Shown one piece after another: positions 54,909 through 63,880 of a stretch of DNA of 64,000 nt. Source of the stretch: an uncultured Clostridium sp. (lineage in GTDB: Bacteria > Bacillota > Clostridia > TANB77 > CAG-508). A program made the position numbers and the translations under genes. The stretch lies in contig URWN01000005.1 of NCBI GenBank assembly GCA_900551615.1, positions 9,848 to 73,847 of the forward strand, read 5' to 3'. The notes beneath the pieces are model-generated. The model did no database searches. It saw only the letters and a list, made by a program, of their open reading frames with translations, and was not told the DNA's origin. Within the stretch, counting starts at the first letter, position 1; every line of letters starts with the position of its first letter.

Positions 54909-56300
54909 TTAATAAATCCATTTTTCAAAAATATTCATTATTTCATTATCATTTTTCTCAATATAATCAAACAAAATATCTAAAATACCACCATAGATTT
55001 TACATCTAAACTCCTTTGGATATTTAGCATAAATATTCTCATCTTGTGCTAAATTAATAACAGGACATGTACCACAATAAGGTGTATAAACGCAGCCACT
55101 GCAAGAAGGTAAACATTCAATACAAGAAGAAATACACATTGCTTTTGTAGAGTTGCATTCCATCAAATCTCTATATGAACTTTCTTCAATATTGCCTAAT
55201 TTAAAACTATCATCTCCCATTTCTGATAACATTCTTCCCTCATCACATGTGTAAATGTTTCCATCATAATAGTATGCAAGTTGGCCTATTGCCCCTCCAC
55301 AAGGAGAACGCAATTCCATATAATTAATTGGACTGTTTCTTAGAATTTTTTTCAACAAAATACTACCATGTCCTTCTATTAAGTTTTTCCCTTCTTTATT
55401 TTTTTGTAGAATATATTCTAATACTTTTTTATAAAACTCCAAAAATTCTTCTGCATCATATCCTATTTTTTTCCAGTTATTATCTGCTTTTCCCAATTTT
55501 GTTAATGGCCTTATAAATATATTTTCTAATCCTAAATTTATATATTCATCAACAATTTCTTTATAATTTTCTAAACTATATTTAGTTGTAGTTTCAATTG
55601 CACTAATATTTTTCCCATTTTCTCTTAACATTTTTATTTTATTAACAGTTTCTTCATAAGAATCTTTATTTGCATATGGCCTATTTTTGTTTTGAATTTT
55701 TCTATTTCCATCAATTGATGTACATATTGATACATTATTTTCTATAAAAAATTGCATCATTTCATCAGTAAGTAATGTTAAATTAGATACCAAATTATAC
55801 TCAATGTTTTTTTCATTTCCCGCTTCTTTTGAATATTCTATTATGTATTTTATGACATCAAAATTAGTTAATGGTTCTCCTCCCTGAAATTCAAAAGTGA
55901 GATAATCACTAGGTGACTGTAATGCTATATCTACAGCCTTTTTTGCTGTATCTTTTGTCATCTTATACTCCTCTTTTTGATTCAAGTTTCCAGCCTGGCA
56001 ATATATACAATTGAAATTACAGTTTTTACTAACAACAAATATATGTAATGTTGTTGGGACTAATAAATACTCTTTTTGTTTTCTTACTTCTAAAGATGCC
56101 TCTGTTGCAAAAACTTCATTTCTACCTTCAAATATAAAACTTTTTTCAACTAATTCATTATATATATCTTCTTTTAATTTTTCCTTTTTTATTAGTTTTT
56201 TAAATTCATTTTTTGGTACAAAAGCAAATCTTCCCATGTCATTTGTTATTAAATAATTATTTTCTCTTTCTTTAAAATTAAAATAATTTATTTTGTACAT
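54909..56300 (-). CDS. hxsB: His-Xaa-Ser system radical SAM maturase HxsB
   Basis: 463 residues. The radical SAM cluster is CNFNCIYC (C94, C98, C101), with GGEP at 140-143. The N-terminal NYLITNDMGRFAFV region near 15-28 is typical of HxsB. The C-terminal SPASM part is Cys-rich: CGGAIGQLAYYYDG near 345, a CDEGRM motif and CLPSCSGC, YCGTCP. It should modify the HxS-repeat peptide with HxsC using auxiliary Fe-S clusters. Recognition relies on family motifs and the complete cluster context. Confidence 0.92.
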   Translation of the reverse strand: MYKINYFNFKERENNYLITNDMGRFAFVPKNEFKKLIKKEKLKEDIYNELVEKSFIFEGRNEVFATEASLEVRKQKEYLLVPTTLHIFVVSKNCNFNCIYCQAGNLNQKEEYKMTKDTAKKAVDIALQSPSDYLTFEFQGGEPLTNFDVIKYIIEYSKEAGNEKNIEYNLVSNLTLLTDEMMQFFIENNVSICTSIDGNRKIQNKNRPYANKDSYEETVNKIKMLRENGKNISAIETTTKYSLENYKEIVDEYINLGLENIFIRPLTKLGKADNNWKKIGYDAEEFLEFYKKVLEYILQKNKEGKNLIEGHGSILLKKILRNSPINYMELRSPCGGAIGQLAYYYDGNIYTCDEGRMLSEMGDDSFKLGNIEESSYRDLMECNSTKAMCISSCIECLPSCSGCVYTPYCGTCPVINLAQDENIYAKYPKEFRCKIYGGILDILFDYIEKNDNEIMNIFEKWIY

Positions 56301-56366
56301 ATTTTACCTCATTCCTTTTTCTAAATAATATTTTTTAAGTCTCTGCTTTTTTTCAAATATTGCAAT

Positions 56367-57527
56367 CTATAAAACTGGATTTACCTTTATTTCTTTTACA
56401 TTTATTGTTGAATTAAAAAATCCTCCACAATTTTTCTTTACTTTACATTTCTCACATTCTTCTTTAAATCTAACTTTATAATCACTAATACTTTTATGTG
56501 CAATACTATATAATCTTTCATCAATATTACATAATGGAAAATTATATAAATTTACAATTATTCCTGATTGTACTATTGTTAAACATGCATCATATAAATA
56601 TTTATTTACTTTATCAAAATTAATCCATATATCTTCTCTATTTTTATAAGCATTTCCAGTCATTTCTAATGCCATTATATTTACCATTTTTACATCTGCT
56701 ATCTCTTTTACTATAAATTTTGCAATATCATTTAAATATTTATAATTCATTTTTGTAACAACAATTCTAATTTCTACATCAATATTTCTTTCTATCAATT
56801 TTTTTATTCCACAAATGCTTTGCTCAAAGCTTTCTTTTGCTCTTGTAATACTATCGTGTAATTCACTATTATCAGCATAAACTGGTATTGCAACTCTAAT
56901 AAATTCTGGTATACTTTCTTTAAATTTATTAACATATTCAGTATTTGAAAATACTCTTCCATTTGATAAAAATAAAAATTCAGTTTCTGGAATACATTTT
57001 TTGCACTCTACTAAAACTTTGAACAAATCATCTTTTAGTATTCCAGGCTCTCCACCTGTTATTGTAATATGTTTTGTATCATCTGGTATACAATGTATTT
57101 GCTCAATTATCTTTTTTATATTTGGATTTTCTTTTGTATTTCTAACTACATCTGAATCTGGACACATAATGCAATTTGAATTACATTGATTAGTTACTAC
57201 AATCGCATTGTCATCTGAATCATCTCTATATAATACTCGTATATTTTTGTTATTTATTATTTCTACAACATCATAATCTATTAATGTATTAAAGCCTTCT
57301 ACATTGTAGCAATTATTTATGTTTTCTAAATTTATATTTTGTGGCTTGTCTTCAAAAATATATCCTTTATATCCACTTTGATATTGATTGATATTTTGAT
57401 TGTCTAATATTTGTATGTATTCTTGTTTTTCTTCTACATTTTTATTTTTTATAATTTTTCCTATAATATATTCATCTTCATTTTTTATACTTATATTTCC
57501 TTTTAATATAAATGGTCTATTTTGCAT
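56367..57527 (-). CDS. hxsC: His-Xaa-Ser system radical SAM maturase HxsC
   Basis: 386 residues. A 110-residue N-terminal domain without cysteines of the SAM type precedes CNSNCIMC (C115, C119, C122), then GGEP near 158-161. The C-terminus has CEKCKVKKNCGG, a short Cys cluster. HxsC is the second radical SAM enzyme always paired with HxsB. It lies 66 bases upstream of hxsB and 9 bases after the A24 peptidase gene, so the genes are co-transcribed. Confidence 0.92.
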   Translation of the reverse strand: MQNRPFILKGNISIKNEDEYIIGKIIKNKNVEEKQEYIQILDNQNINQYQSGYKGYIFEDKPQNINLENINNCYNVEGFNTLIDYDVVEIINNKNIRVLYRDDSDDNAIVVTNQCNSNCIMCPDSDVVRNTKENPNIKKIIEQIHCIPDDTKHITITGGEPGILKDDLFKVLVECKKCIPETEFLFLSNGRVFSNTEYVNKFKESIPEFIRVAIPVYADNSELHDSITRAKESFEQSICGIKKLIERNIDVEIRIVVTKMNYKYLNDIAKFIVKEIADVKMVNIMALEMTGNAYKNREDIWINFDKVNKYLYDACLTIVQSGIIVNLYNFPLCNIDERLYSIAHKSISDYKVRFKEECEKCKVKKNCGGFFNSTINVKEIKVNPVL

Positions 57528-57536
57528 GTTTTACTC

Positions 57537-58574
57537 CTAACTATATAATCTCAATACAAAAAATAATATTTCACCAACTAGCATAAATGGAGCGAATGGC
57601 ATATGTTTTACAACAACAATTGTTTCAGTTCCTTTTGATGTTTTGCTCCATCTTTTTATACTTTCTACCTGTTCTTCTGTCAATCTAGAATCTGTTGTTT
57701 CTGTAGTATTTTTAGGCAATCCTTTAACTCTTGAAGTATAAAATCTTAAAATACTTCCATATGATAATATCATTCTAGGCTTTAAATCACTTATTTTTAT
57801 TTCTTCATAATTATATTTTTCTGACACTCTTCTAAATACCATAATTATAAACACTAGTAACAATATTTTTAAATTTATAGCATAAATTTGGAATCCAAAT
57901 ATCAAATAATAAATTATATTTGCTGCTAAAAAGACTTCTGCAACTATCATACTTGTTTTTTTCGTTTTTATAATTCGATATACAAAAATTAGTACAAGCA
58001 TATTGCATAACAATATAAGTCCTTGGTTACTTATTCTAAAATCTATAAAAAATTTATTTAAAATATTATTTATAAAAATTATTATAAAATATCCTAACAA
58101 ATATTGTATTACGAATTCTTTTATATCTTCTTTATCAAAACTTGATAGTCTTAATCTTTCTAGTCTTTGCTTATCTTTAATCCATAAAAAAATCGTTTCT
58201 AAAACCACATATATAAATGCAACACAAAAGATTATTATTAATAAATTTAATGCTGGAAATACATTTTTTGTTTCTACTTCATATATTTCATATGGTATCA
58301 TAAATGTTATTGCCAAAAACAATTTTGCATCACCTGCTGCCCAAATTTTGAAATAATAAAATATGAATGATATTACTATTGTAATTATTAAATTGATAAT
58401 AAAATTTAGTATATAATTTATTTCAATTTGTTTAAAACATATTGCATAATTAATAGCACTTATAATAAGTGCTATTATTATATTTTTATTATATATTTTT
58501 TTATTTTTTAAATCTGTTATTGATGATACTATTCCTAGTATTATCGCTATTATACTTTGTATATATGGTAACAT
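57537..58574 (-). CDS. A24 prepilin-peptidase-like membrane protease
   Basis: 345 residues with about eight membrane helices. The two catalytic aspartates are visible: Asp21 in SITDLKNKKI and Asp82 in AAGDAKLF (GxGD/GDAK type). The C-terminal soluble part contains LKPRMI near 262 and a PFAPFMLVG helix at the end, as in archaeal-type A24 peptidases. Such enzymes cleave type III signals of pilins. Here no pilin or secretion ATPase gene is close; the gene lies inside the hxs cluster between hxsC and hxsD, so it probably acts on HxsA or another product of the cluster. Confidence 0.85.
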   Translation of the reverse strand: MLPYIQSIIAIILGIVSSITDLKNKKIYNKNIIIALIISAINYAICFKQIEINYILNFIINLIITIVISFIFYYFKIWAAGDAKLFLAITFMIPYEIYEVETKNVFPALNLLIIIFCVAFIYVVLETIFLWIKDKQRLERLRLSSFDKEDIKEFVIQYLLGYFIIIFINNILNKFFIDFRISNQGLILLCNMLVLIFVYRIIKTKKTSMIVAEVFLAANIIYYLIFGFQIYAINLKILLLVFIIMVFRRVSEKYNYEEIKISDLKPRMILSYGSILRFYTSRVKGLPKNTTETTDSRLTEEQVESIKRWSKTSKGTETIVVVKHMPFAPFMLVGEILFFVLRLYS

Positions 58575-58582
58575 CTTTACTC

Positions 58583-59011
58583 CTATTTATTTTCAGATTT
58601 ATCAAACCAATTTGTTGCTATATCATCTATATTGTAATCTTCTAAAATTTCTACAATTTTTTCGTTTTCTTCATTTTTTTCTTGCTCTATTTCTGTATCT
58701 ATGCAAGTTGTATATAATGCTCTTCCTACAATTAGTTCTCTTAAATTTTTTGTTTCTACTGATATTTCATATCTAAGTATTTCATTAAATAATTCATTAT
58801 ATAATTCGCCTATTATTTTTTCTAAATCTTCTTTTGATTCTTCTTTTAAGACCATCTCTATTTTTATTGTTTGTTCATCTTTATAATCCATTTTGACATA
58901 TGTATATTCTAAATAATTGCTTAGTGCTTTTTTTATTGCTATTACTGGATATAATTTTGAATTTAATAAAATTTCTGCATAATTATCTTTTATTTTATAT
59001 AACTTGTCCAT
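58583..59011 (-). CDS. hxsD: His-Xaa-Ser system protein HxsD
   Basis: 142 residues, acidic and cytoplasmic. It carries an LYPVIAIKKAL segment near 17, an LYNELFNEILRYEI segment near 70 corresponding to the LNDYxLRE-like core of HxsD, and the LRELIVGRALYTTC region near 88. The tail is Glu/Asp-rich. Its function is unknown; it always accompanies the radical SAM pair and may bring the peptide to the enzymes. It lies 10 bases after hxsA and 8 before the A24 gene. Confidence 0.88.
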   Translation of the reverse strand: MDKLYKIKDNYAEILLNSKLYPVIAIKKALSNYLEYTYVKMDYKDEQTIKIEMVLKEESKEDLEKIIGELYNELFNEILRYEISVETKNLRELIVGRALYTTCIDTEIEQEKNEENEKIVEILEDYNIDDIATNWFDKSENK

Positions 59012-59021
59012 CTAATTTCTC

Positions 59022-59462
59022 CTATTCTATTGTTGGTGTTGCTGGTGGTATTTGTGGTTTTTGGAATGTTGGTGTAGTTTCTGTAACTACTGGTGTCTTT
59101 GTTGTACTTGCTGGAGCAGTATTAGTTGTTGTAGTTGATGGTACTACTGATTTTGTTGTTCCACTTGATGATGCTGCTGAACTGCTATGACTACTGTGAG
59201 TGCTACTGCTTTGATGGCTCTGATGACTTTGATGACTTCCATGTCCTGAATAACTTGATGATGAATGTGATGAGTGCGAAGAGTGTGATGAATGTGACCT
59301 GTGCGCTCCATATACCTCATCTGCAAATATTATTCCTGCTATTAATAATAATGATCCAACTGTTAAAATTTTTCCTCTACTTATATTTCCTTCTTCTTCA
59401 TATAAGAAATCACTTATTTTTTTATTTATTTTTGGAATTAGTTTTTCTTTTCCTTCTTCCAT
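59022..59462 (-). CDS. hxsA: His-Xaa-Ser repeat protein HxsA
   Basis: 146 residues. Residues 1-30 are charged; a hydrophobic segment (about 31-47, starting right after Arg-Gly) anchors or exports it. From residue 54 the chain holds eleven H-x-S tripeptides in three blocks (HRS and four HSS, then HGS and three HQS, then two HSS). A Thr/Pro/Val-rich tail of about 45 residues follows. It is the substrate modified by HxsB and HxsC. An AGGGGGAAG site precedes ATG 59462. The tripeptides use mixed codons, so the repeat is kept for the protein. Confidence 0.93.
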   Translation of the reverse strand: MEEGKEKLIPKINKKISDFLYEEEGNISRGKILTVGSLLLIAGIIFADEVYGAHRSHSSHSSHSSHSSSSYSGHGSHQSHQSHQSSSTHSSHSSSAASSSGTTKSVVPSTTTTNTAPASTTKTPVVTETTPTFQKPQIPPATPTIE

Positions 59463-59478
59463 AACTTCCCCCTAAATT

Positions 59479-60267
59479 TTACTTTTTATATTCATTGTTT
59501 TTCCAAGTTCCTGTATATTTTTTACCATTTGTTGTATATGTACCTTGCCCATTAAATTGATTATCCACAAATTTCCCAGAATATATATCTCCATTTTTAA
59601 ATGTATATTTTCCTTGTCCAGACATTTCATCTTTTGAAAAGTTTCCTTCATATATATCTCCATTTACAAATGTGTATTTACCTTGACCTTCTTTTTTACC
59701 ATCTTTAAAATATCCTTCATATATTCCTTTGTTTGGAATTGTTAATTTACCTTGTCCATCTATTTTATCATCTTTCCATTCACCTTCATATACAGAGCCA
59801 TCATTCCATTTAAATGTTCCTGTTCCGTCTTTTTTTCCGTTTTTGACATTGCCTATATATATTCCATTTTTTTCTACAATTTCATCTATTTTTACTTCAT
59901 TTAGTATTTCATTTGAATTGATTTCATTTATACTTGTTGCATTTTGTATTATAGATGATGTATTTTCAAACACATTCGCGTCCACTTGTTGTGTCATTTT
60001 GTTACTACTTGGCATATTTGCCATAAATATGGATGATAATACTAATATAAATACGTTTTTTATTACTGTATATTTATAATCTTTTTCTTGTAATTTCTTT
60101 TTTATTTCATTGTTTACTGGTGGAATCAACATTATTCCTGCTATTAGTATTCCTATTGATGGTACTGGTGTTTCTTTAAAATATAATATAAATAATAATA
60201 TAAATAATATGCTTATTATCCATAGTACTATACTTTTTATTTTTACGTTTTTTTCTTCTTTTTCCAT
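59479..60267 (-). CDS. MORN-repeat membrane protein
   Basis: 262 residues. Residues 1-90 hold three hydrophobic segments (about 10-28, 30-45 and 68-85). From residue 135 there are about five to six MORN repeats (for example YEGEWKDDKIDGQG and YEGYFKDGKKEGQG), which bind lipids or proteins. It is the first gene behind the hxs promoter, 16 bases before hxsA. MORN proteins are not standard hxs partners, so its inclusion may be lineage-specific; a surface scaffolding role is inference. Confidence 0.85.
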   Translation of the reverse strand: MEKEEKNVKIKSIVLWIISILFILLFILYFKETPVPSIGILIAGIMLIPPVNNEIKKKLQEKDYKYTVIKNVFILVLSSIFMANMPSSNKMTQQVDANVFENTSSIIQNATSINEINSNEILNEVKIDEIVEKNGIYIGNVKNGKKDGTGTFKWNDGSVYEGEWKDDKIDGQGKLTIPNKGIYEGYFKDGKKEGQGKYTFVNGDIYEGNFSKDEMSGQGKYTFKNGDIYSGKFVDNQFNGQGTYTTNGKKYTGTWKNNEYKK

Positions 60268-60377
60268 TTTTATCCTTCATTCCTTTCAGAAATATAAACT
60301 CATTATTTAAGCTTTTTCTCTTTTCTTTATGAATATGGACATATGCTTTTTTCCTATTCAATTTTTATGTTGTAGTT

Positions 60378-60406
60378 ATAATATACCTTTATTAGAATTT
60401 TGTCAA
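60378..60406 (-). promoter_or_regulatory. Promoter of the MORN-hxs operon
   Basis: On the minus strand TTGACA (60401-60406), a 17-base spacer and TATTAT (60378-60383). A leader of about 105 bases precedes the MORN start. No other good promoter was seen between hxsA and hxsB, so all six genes probably form one transcript. Confidence 0.8.
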
Positions 60407-60432
60407 ATATTGGCAGATTTTAATAGTGTAAA

Positions 60433-60836
60433 ATGGTTTCGAAAGAAATATACAAAAAGAAAGTCCTTTTATATAATAATATTGAACTTTTATTAAATAA
60501 TTTGCTGTGTAATGATAACTCTAATCAGTACTGCAATCTTGTATATAAAGTTCAACAAACTACTAGAGATATTGTTAAATCAATTATTGTATCTACTTTC
60601 GAATAATTGATAATGAAATTAAAGAATATGCTTATAAAAAATATCGTTACTTCATTAATGAATCCAATGTTCCTAGAACTCTTATTACTATTGTTAGAGA
60701 AATAACTTTTTATAGCAATTATTATATTTCTAAAAATTCTAATAAAAAGTTTTTCTATATAGATAAAATTTTCGATTTACCTAAAAACGACCATTACAAT
60801 CCAATTGTTAAAGCTATCTGTAAATCTCTTAATTAA
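60433..60836 (+). pseudogene. Frameshifted small gene, unknown
   Basis: From ATG 60433 a frame of 57 codons (start MVSKEIYKKKVLLYNN) ends at TAA near 60604; a second frame then continues with IDNEIKEYAYKKYRYF and reaches TAA 60836. Joined, they would give about 130 residues of Lys/Tyr/Asn-rich helical protein. A change of frame near 60600 breaks it. It is followed by a terminator at 60838 and reads divergently from the hxs promoter. No family is recognised. Confidence 0.55.
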
Positions 60837-60837
60837 A

Positions 60838-60877
60838 AAAACAGTCTAAGTTTTAATTTTTCTTAAACTGTTTTTTT
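60838..60877 (+). terminator. Terminator after the frameshifted gene
   Basis: AAACAGTCTAAG pairs with CTTAAACTGTTT around a T-rich loop, with TTTTTTT after it. It supports the view that the broken ORF was a real gene. Confidence 0.75.
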
Positions 60878-60880
60878 ATA

Positions 60881-61390
60881 TTAATTTAAATTTTTATTAA
60901 TTTTGTTCTTATAGCTCTTTTTTGTCAACGCTTTATACACTGATATAATAATTAATACTAATATAATTCCTAATAAAACTCCTGATGTATCTATTCCTAC
61001 ATCTATTATAGAAGCCGTTCTACCTGGAATAAAACTTTGATGAATTTCATCTGAACTCGCATATATCAAGCCTACTAATATACTTATTAAAAATTTATAT
61101 TTTAGATGTATTTTATATGTACTTATATAACTCATTATAAATATTCCAACTAATGTATAAATAGATAAATGTGCTCCTTTTCTTATTATTGGTTGAGTTT
61201 TTTCTACTATTTTATTTTTAGTTTCTTCTTTTAAATTTTTAGTATATGGAAATACATCTACTATTTTCCTTGCCACTTTTCTACTTAGTCCACCTGAAGT
61301 TTGTCCATCTTGGTTTGAAAAATTGAATATTGATATGAATGTTAATACTAAAAAAAACATTGTAATTATTCTAAATATTGTTGCTTTCAA
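60881..61390 (-). CDS. VanZ-like membrane protein
   Basis: 169 residues from a TTG start with AGGAGG upstream. Four membrane helices; the family motif ASSDEIHQSFIPGRTASIIDVGID lies near residues 110-132, with KGAHLSIYTLVG near 72. VanZ-type proteins are linked to teicoplanin tolerance and to surface-glycan genes but have no settled activity. It lies 42 bases after the Wzz/kinase gene. Confidence 0.88.
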   Translation of the reverse strand: MKATIFRIITMFFLVLTFISIFNFSNQDGQTSGGLSRKVARKIVDVFPYTKNLKEETKNKIVEKTQPIIRKGAHLSIYTLVGIFIMSYISTYKIHLKYKFLISILVGLIYASSDEIHQSFIPGRTASIIDVGIDTSGVLLGIILVLIIISVYKALTKKSYKNKINKNLN

Positions 61391-61432
61391 ATCCTGCCTC
61401 CTAATTGTTACATAATATGAAAATTTCTATTT

Positions 61433-62617
61433 TTATATAGCTTTATTTAATATAATTCCTGATATTTTTCCACCAACATTTTCAATTTCCTTTTTTGTTT
61501 TTAAAAGATTCTCTTGCCTTACTTTACCATAAGTTGCAACAATAATAGTTGAATCTGTAATATTTGACAAATACATAGGAAAAATATTTTCATTTATGTT
61601 TTCCGAATCAATTAAAATAATATCATATTTCAATTTTAATTTTTCCATAACATTTGTAATATTTTCCTTATCAAATTCATCTTCTATCACATTTATTTCA
61701 CCTGCTGGTAAAATAAATATTCTTTCATTTTTTGTTTCATGTATTAATTCATCAACTTCATCTACATTATTTGTACTTAGTAGTTCTGCTAACCCTTTAT
61801 TTTGTATTGTCTTTGTTACATTTGTCATAAATCTATTTTTAAAATTTGCATCTACTATTAATACTTTTGAATATAAATTTGCAAACTGAATAGCTAAATT
61901 ATTAATTATATATGACACTCCATCTCCATTCTTTGTTCCAGTTAACAAAATTGTTTTTGTATTAGTTTTTTTATTTAACACTAGATTTGCTTTTATTCTT
62001 TTTAGTTGTTTTTGTATCTTTTCATTTTTTGTTATATAATCTTTTTTTCTCTTTTTATTGTCTAGATCAATAATTCCTAATGCTTTTATTTTTAATTTTT
62101 CTTCTATATCATAAATATTAGTTAACCCACTAAAGCTAAAAATACTCATAATATAAATTATATCAATAATAATCCCAATACATAAAGCTATAAAAATATC
62201 TCTTTTATGATTAATATTACTTGCTTCAGATGGGATTTCTGGATTCTCTATTACTTTAAAAGTCTTTAAATCATATATTTCCTGTAACTTACCTTGAACA
62301 TTTTCTATATATTGATTAATTATATTAAAAGCTTCTTCAGAATTCTCCATTTCTACTGTAGCTGTAATTACTTTACTACTTTTATCAAATTTGGCATTTA
62401 TTTTATTTTGGCACAATTCATCATTAGAAACAACTTGATCTATATAAGTATCTGACTTATCAATTAAAATTTGTGTTTCCACCTTATACAGTGTTTTTTT
62501 AATATAAAAGGTATACAACATTCCTAATATTAAAAACATTATTAAAACAGCTATCAATTGTATTTTTCTTTTATAACAAGCTTTTACAACATCTTTTAAA
62601 TATATTTCTTCATTCAT
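61433..62617 (-). CDS. Wzz/BY-kinase fusion with degenerate P-loop
   Basis: 394 residues. Residues 1-160 are a Wzz-type adaptor with two membrane helices (about 20-40 and 141-160) and the Pro-rich ENPEIPSEASN before the second. Residues 200-394 resemble a CpsD-type kinase, but the Walker A Lys is replaced by Val234 in GTKNGDGVS, and Walker A' is VLIVDANF. No tyrosine cluster ends it. It probably cannot bind ATP normally and may serve as a regulatory pseudokinase for surface-glycan assembly. It precedes VanZ and follows glf. Confidence 0.87.
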   Translation of the reverse strand: MNEEIYLKDVVKACYKRKIQLIAVLIMFLILGMLYTFYIKKTLYKVETQILIDKSDTYIDQVVSNDELCQNKINAKFDKSSKVITATVEMENSEEAFNIINQYIENVQGKLQEIYDLKTFKVIENPEIPSEASNINHKRDIFIALCIGIIIDIIYIMSIFSFSGLTNIYDIEEKLKIKALGIIDLDNKKRKKDYITKNEKIQKQLKRIKANLVLNKKTNTKTILLTGTKNGDGVSYIINNLAIQFANLYSKVLIVDANFKNRFMTNVTKTIQNKGLAELLSTNNVDEVDELIHETKNERIFILPAGEINVIEDEFDKENITNVMEKLKLKYDIILIDSENINENIFPMYLSNITDSTIIVATYGKVRQENLLKTKKEIENVGGKISGIILNKAI

Positions 62618-62635
62618 AAGTAAAACTCCTCATTA

Positions 62636-63766
62636 CTATTTTAATTCTTCTTTTACACATTTTAAAGCTTCTATAATCACTTTATCCATATCAAAATATT
62701 TATATTGACCTAATCTACCACCAAATATTACCTTTGAATCTTTATCTGCTAATTCCTTATATTTAGAATACAATGATGTATTTTTTTCATCATTCATTGT
62801 ATAGTAAGGTTCTTTCCCTTGTATCCATTTGTCTGGATATTCTTTTGTTATTATTGTTTTTTGTGCAGTTTTTCCTTCTGCAATTTTTCCTAAACTTGGT
62901 CCATATTCAAAGTGTTTATGTTCTATAATTCTTGTATATGGAACTTCATATTCTGTATAATTTACCACTGCATTTCCTTGATAATTTTCCACATCAAGTT
63001 CTTCCGTTTCAAACCTTAGACTTCTGTATTCTAATTCTCCAAATTTATAGCCATAGTATTTATCTATTGGTCCAGTAAATATTATCTTTTCGGCTATATT
63101 TTCTAATTCTTCTTTATTTTCAAAATAATCACAGCTTAATCTCACTTCAATACCATCAAGCATTTTTTCAATTATTTGTGTATATCCTCCAATTGGTATT
63201 CCTTGATATATATCATTAAAATAGTTATTATCATATATAAATCTAACAGGTAATCTTTTTATTATGAAACTAGGTAATTCTGTAGCCCTTTTTCCCCATT
63301 GTTTTTCTGTATACCCTTTAACTAGTTTTTCATAAATTGTTTTTCCTACTAAACTAATAGCTTGTTCTTCTAAATTTTTTGGTTCTTTTATTCCAGCTTC
63401 ATTCTTTTCCTTTTCTATTTTTTGTTTAGCTTCTTCAGGTGTTACGACTCCCCATAATTTATTAAATGTATTCATATTAAATGGCATATTATATAATTCA
63501 TTTTTATATCTTGCGACTGGTGCATTTGTATATCTGTTGAATTCTGCGAATTGATTTATATAATCCCATATTTCTTTGTTACTTGTATGAAATATATGTG
63601 CTCCGTATTTATGTACATTTATTCCATCTATATTTTCTGTATAAATATTTCCACCAACATTTGGTCTTTTATCTACTACTAAAACTTTTTTTCCCTTTTT
63701 ATTTGCCTCATAAGCAAATATTGCTCCAAATAAACCTGAACCTACTATAAGATAATCATACTTCAT
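62636..63766 (-). CDS. glf: UDP-galactopyranose mutase
   Basis: 376 residues from ATG 63766, which fits the normal UGM start; upstream in-frame residues are unsupported, though the ribosome site (AGGA) is close. The FAD motif is IVGSGLFGA near 7, then VDKRPNVGGNIY near 31, HKYGAHIFHT near 53 and the conserved RYTNAP near 80. It converts UDP-galactopyranose to UDP-galactofuranose in the cytoplasm, a precursor of galactan-containing surface glycans. It lies 18 bases upstream of the Wzz fusion gene. Confidence 0.95.
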   Translation of the reverse strand: MKYDYLIVGSGLFGAIFAYEANKKGKKVLVVDKRPNVGGNIYTENIDGINVHKYGAHIFHTSNKEIWDYINQFAEFNRYTNAPVARYKNELYNMPFNMNTFNKLWGVVTPEEAKQKIEKEKNEAGIKEPKNLEEQAISLVGKTIYEKLVKGYTEKQWGKRATELPSFIIKRLPVRFIYDNNYFNDIYQGIPIGGYTQIIEKMLDGIEVRLSCDYFENKEELENIAEKIIFTGPIDKYYGYKFGELEYRSLRFETEELDVENYQGNAVVNYTEYEVPYTRIIEHKHFEYGPSLGKIAEGKTAQKTIITKEYPDKWIQGKEPYYTMNDEKNTSLYSKYKELADKDSKVIFGGRLGQYKYFDMDKVIIEALKCVKEELK

Positions 63767-63880
63767 AATCCTAACACATGATATATTTAACAATTTTAAA
63801 TAATCATAATCTCCTTTCATTATCAATTTTTTATTAGTATTTTATAATTTAATTTCATAATATTACAAAAAACTATATAC

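Noticed and set aside
59180..59310. CRISPR or tandem DNA repeat
   Set aside because: The repetition is the HxS codons of hxsA; units are 9 bases with varied third positions and there are no spacers.
60176..60361. Separate 61-residue Lys-rich ORF in the hxs leader
   Set aside because: It overlaps the MORN gene in another frame, lacks a ribosome site and has the composition of shadow translation.
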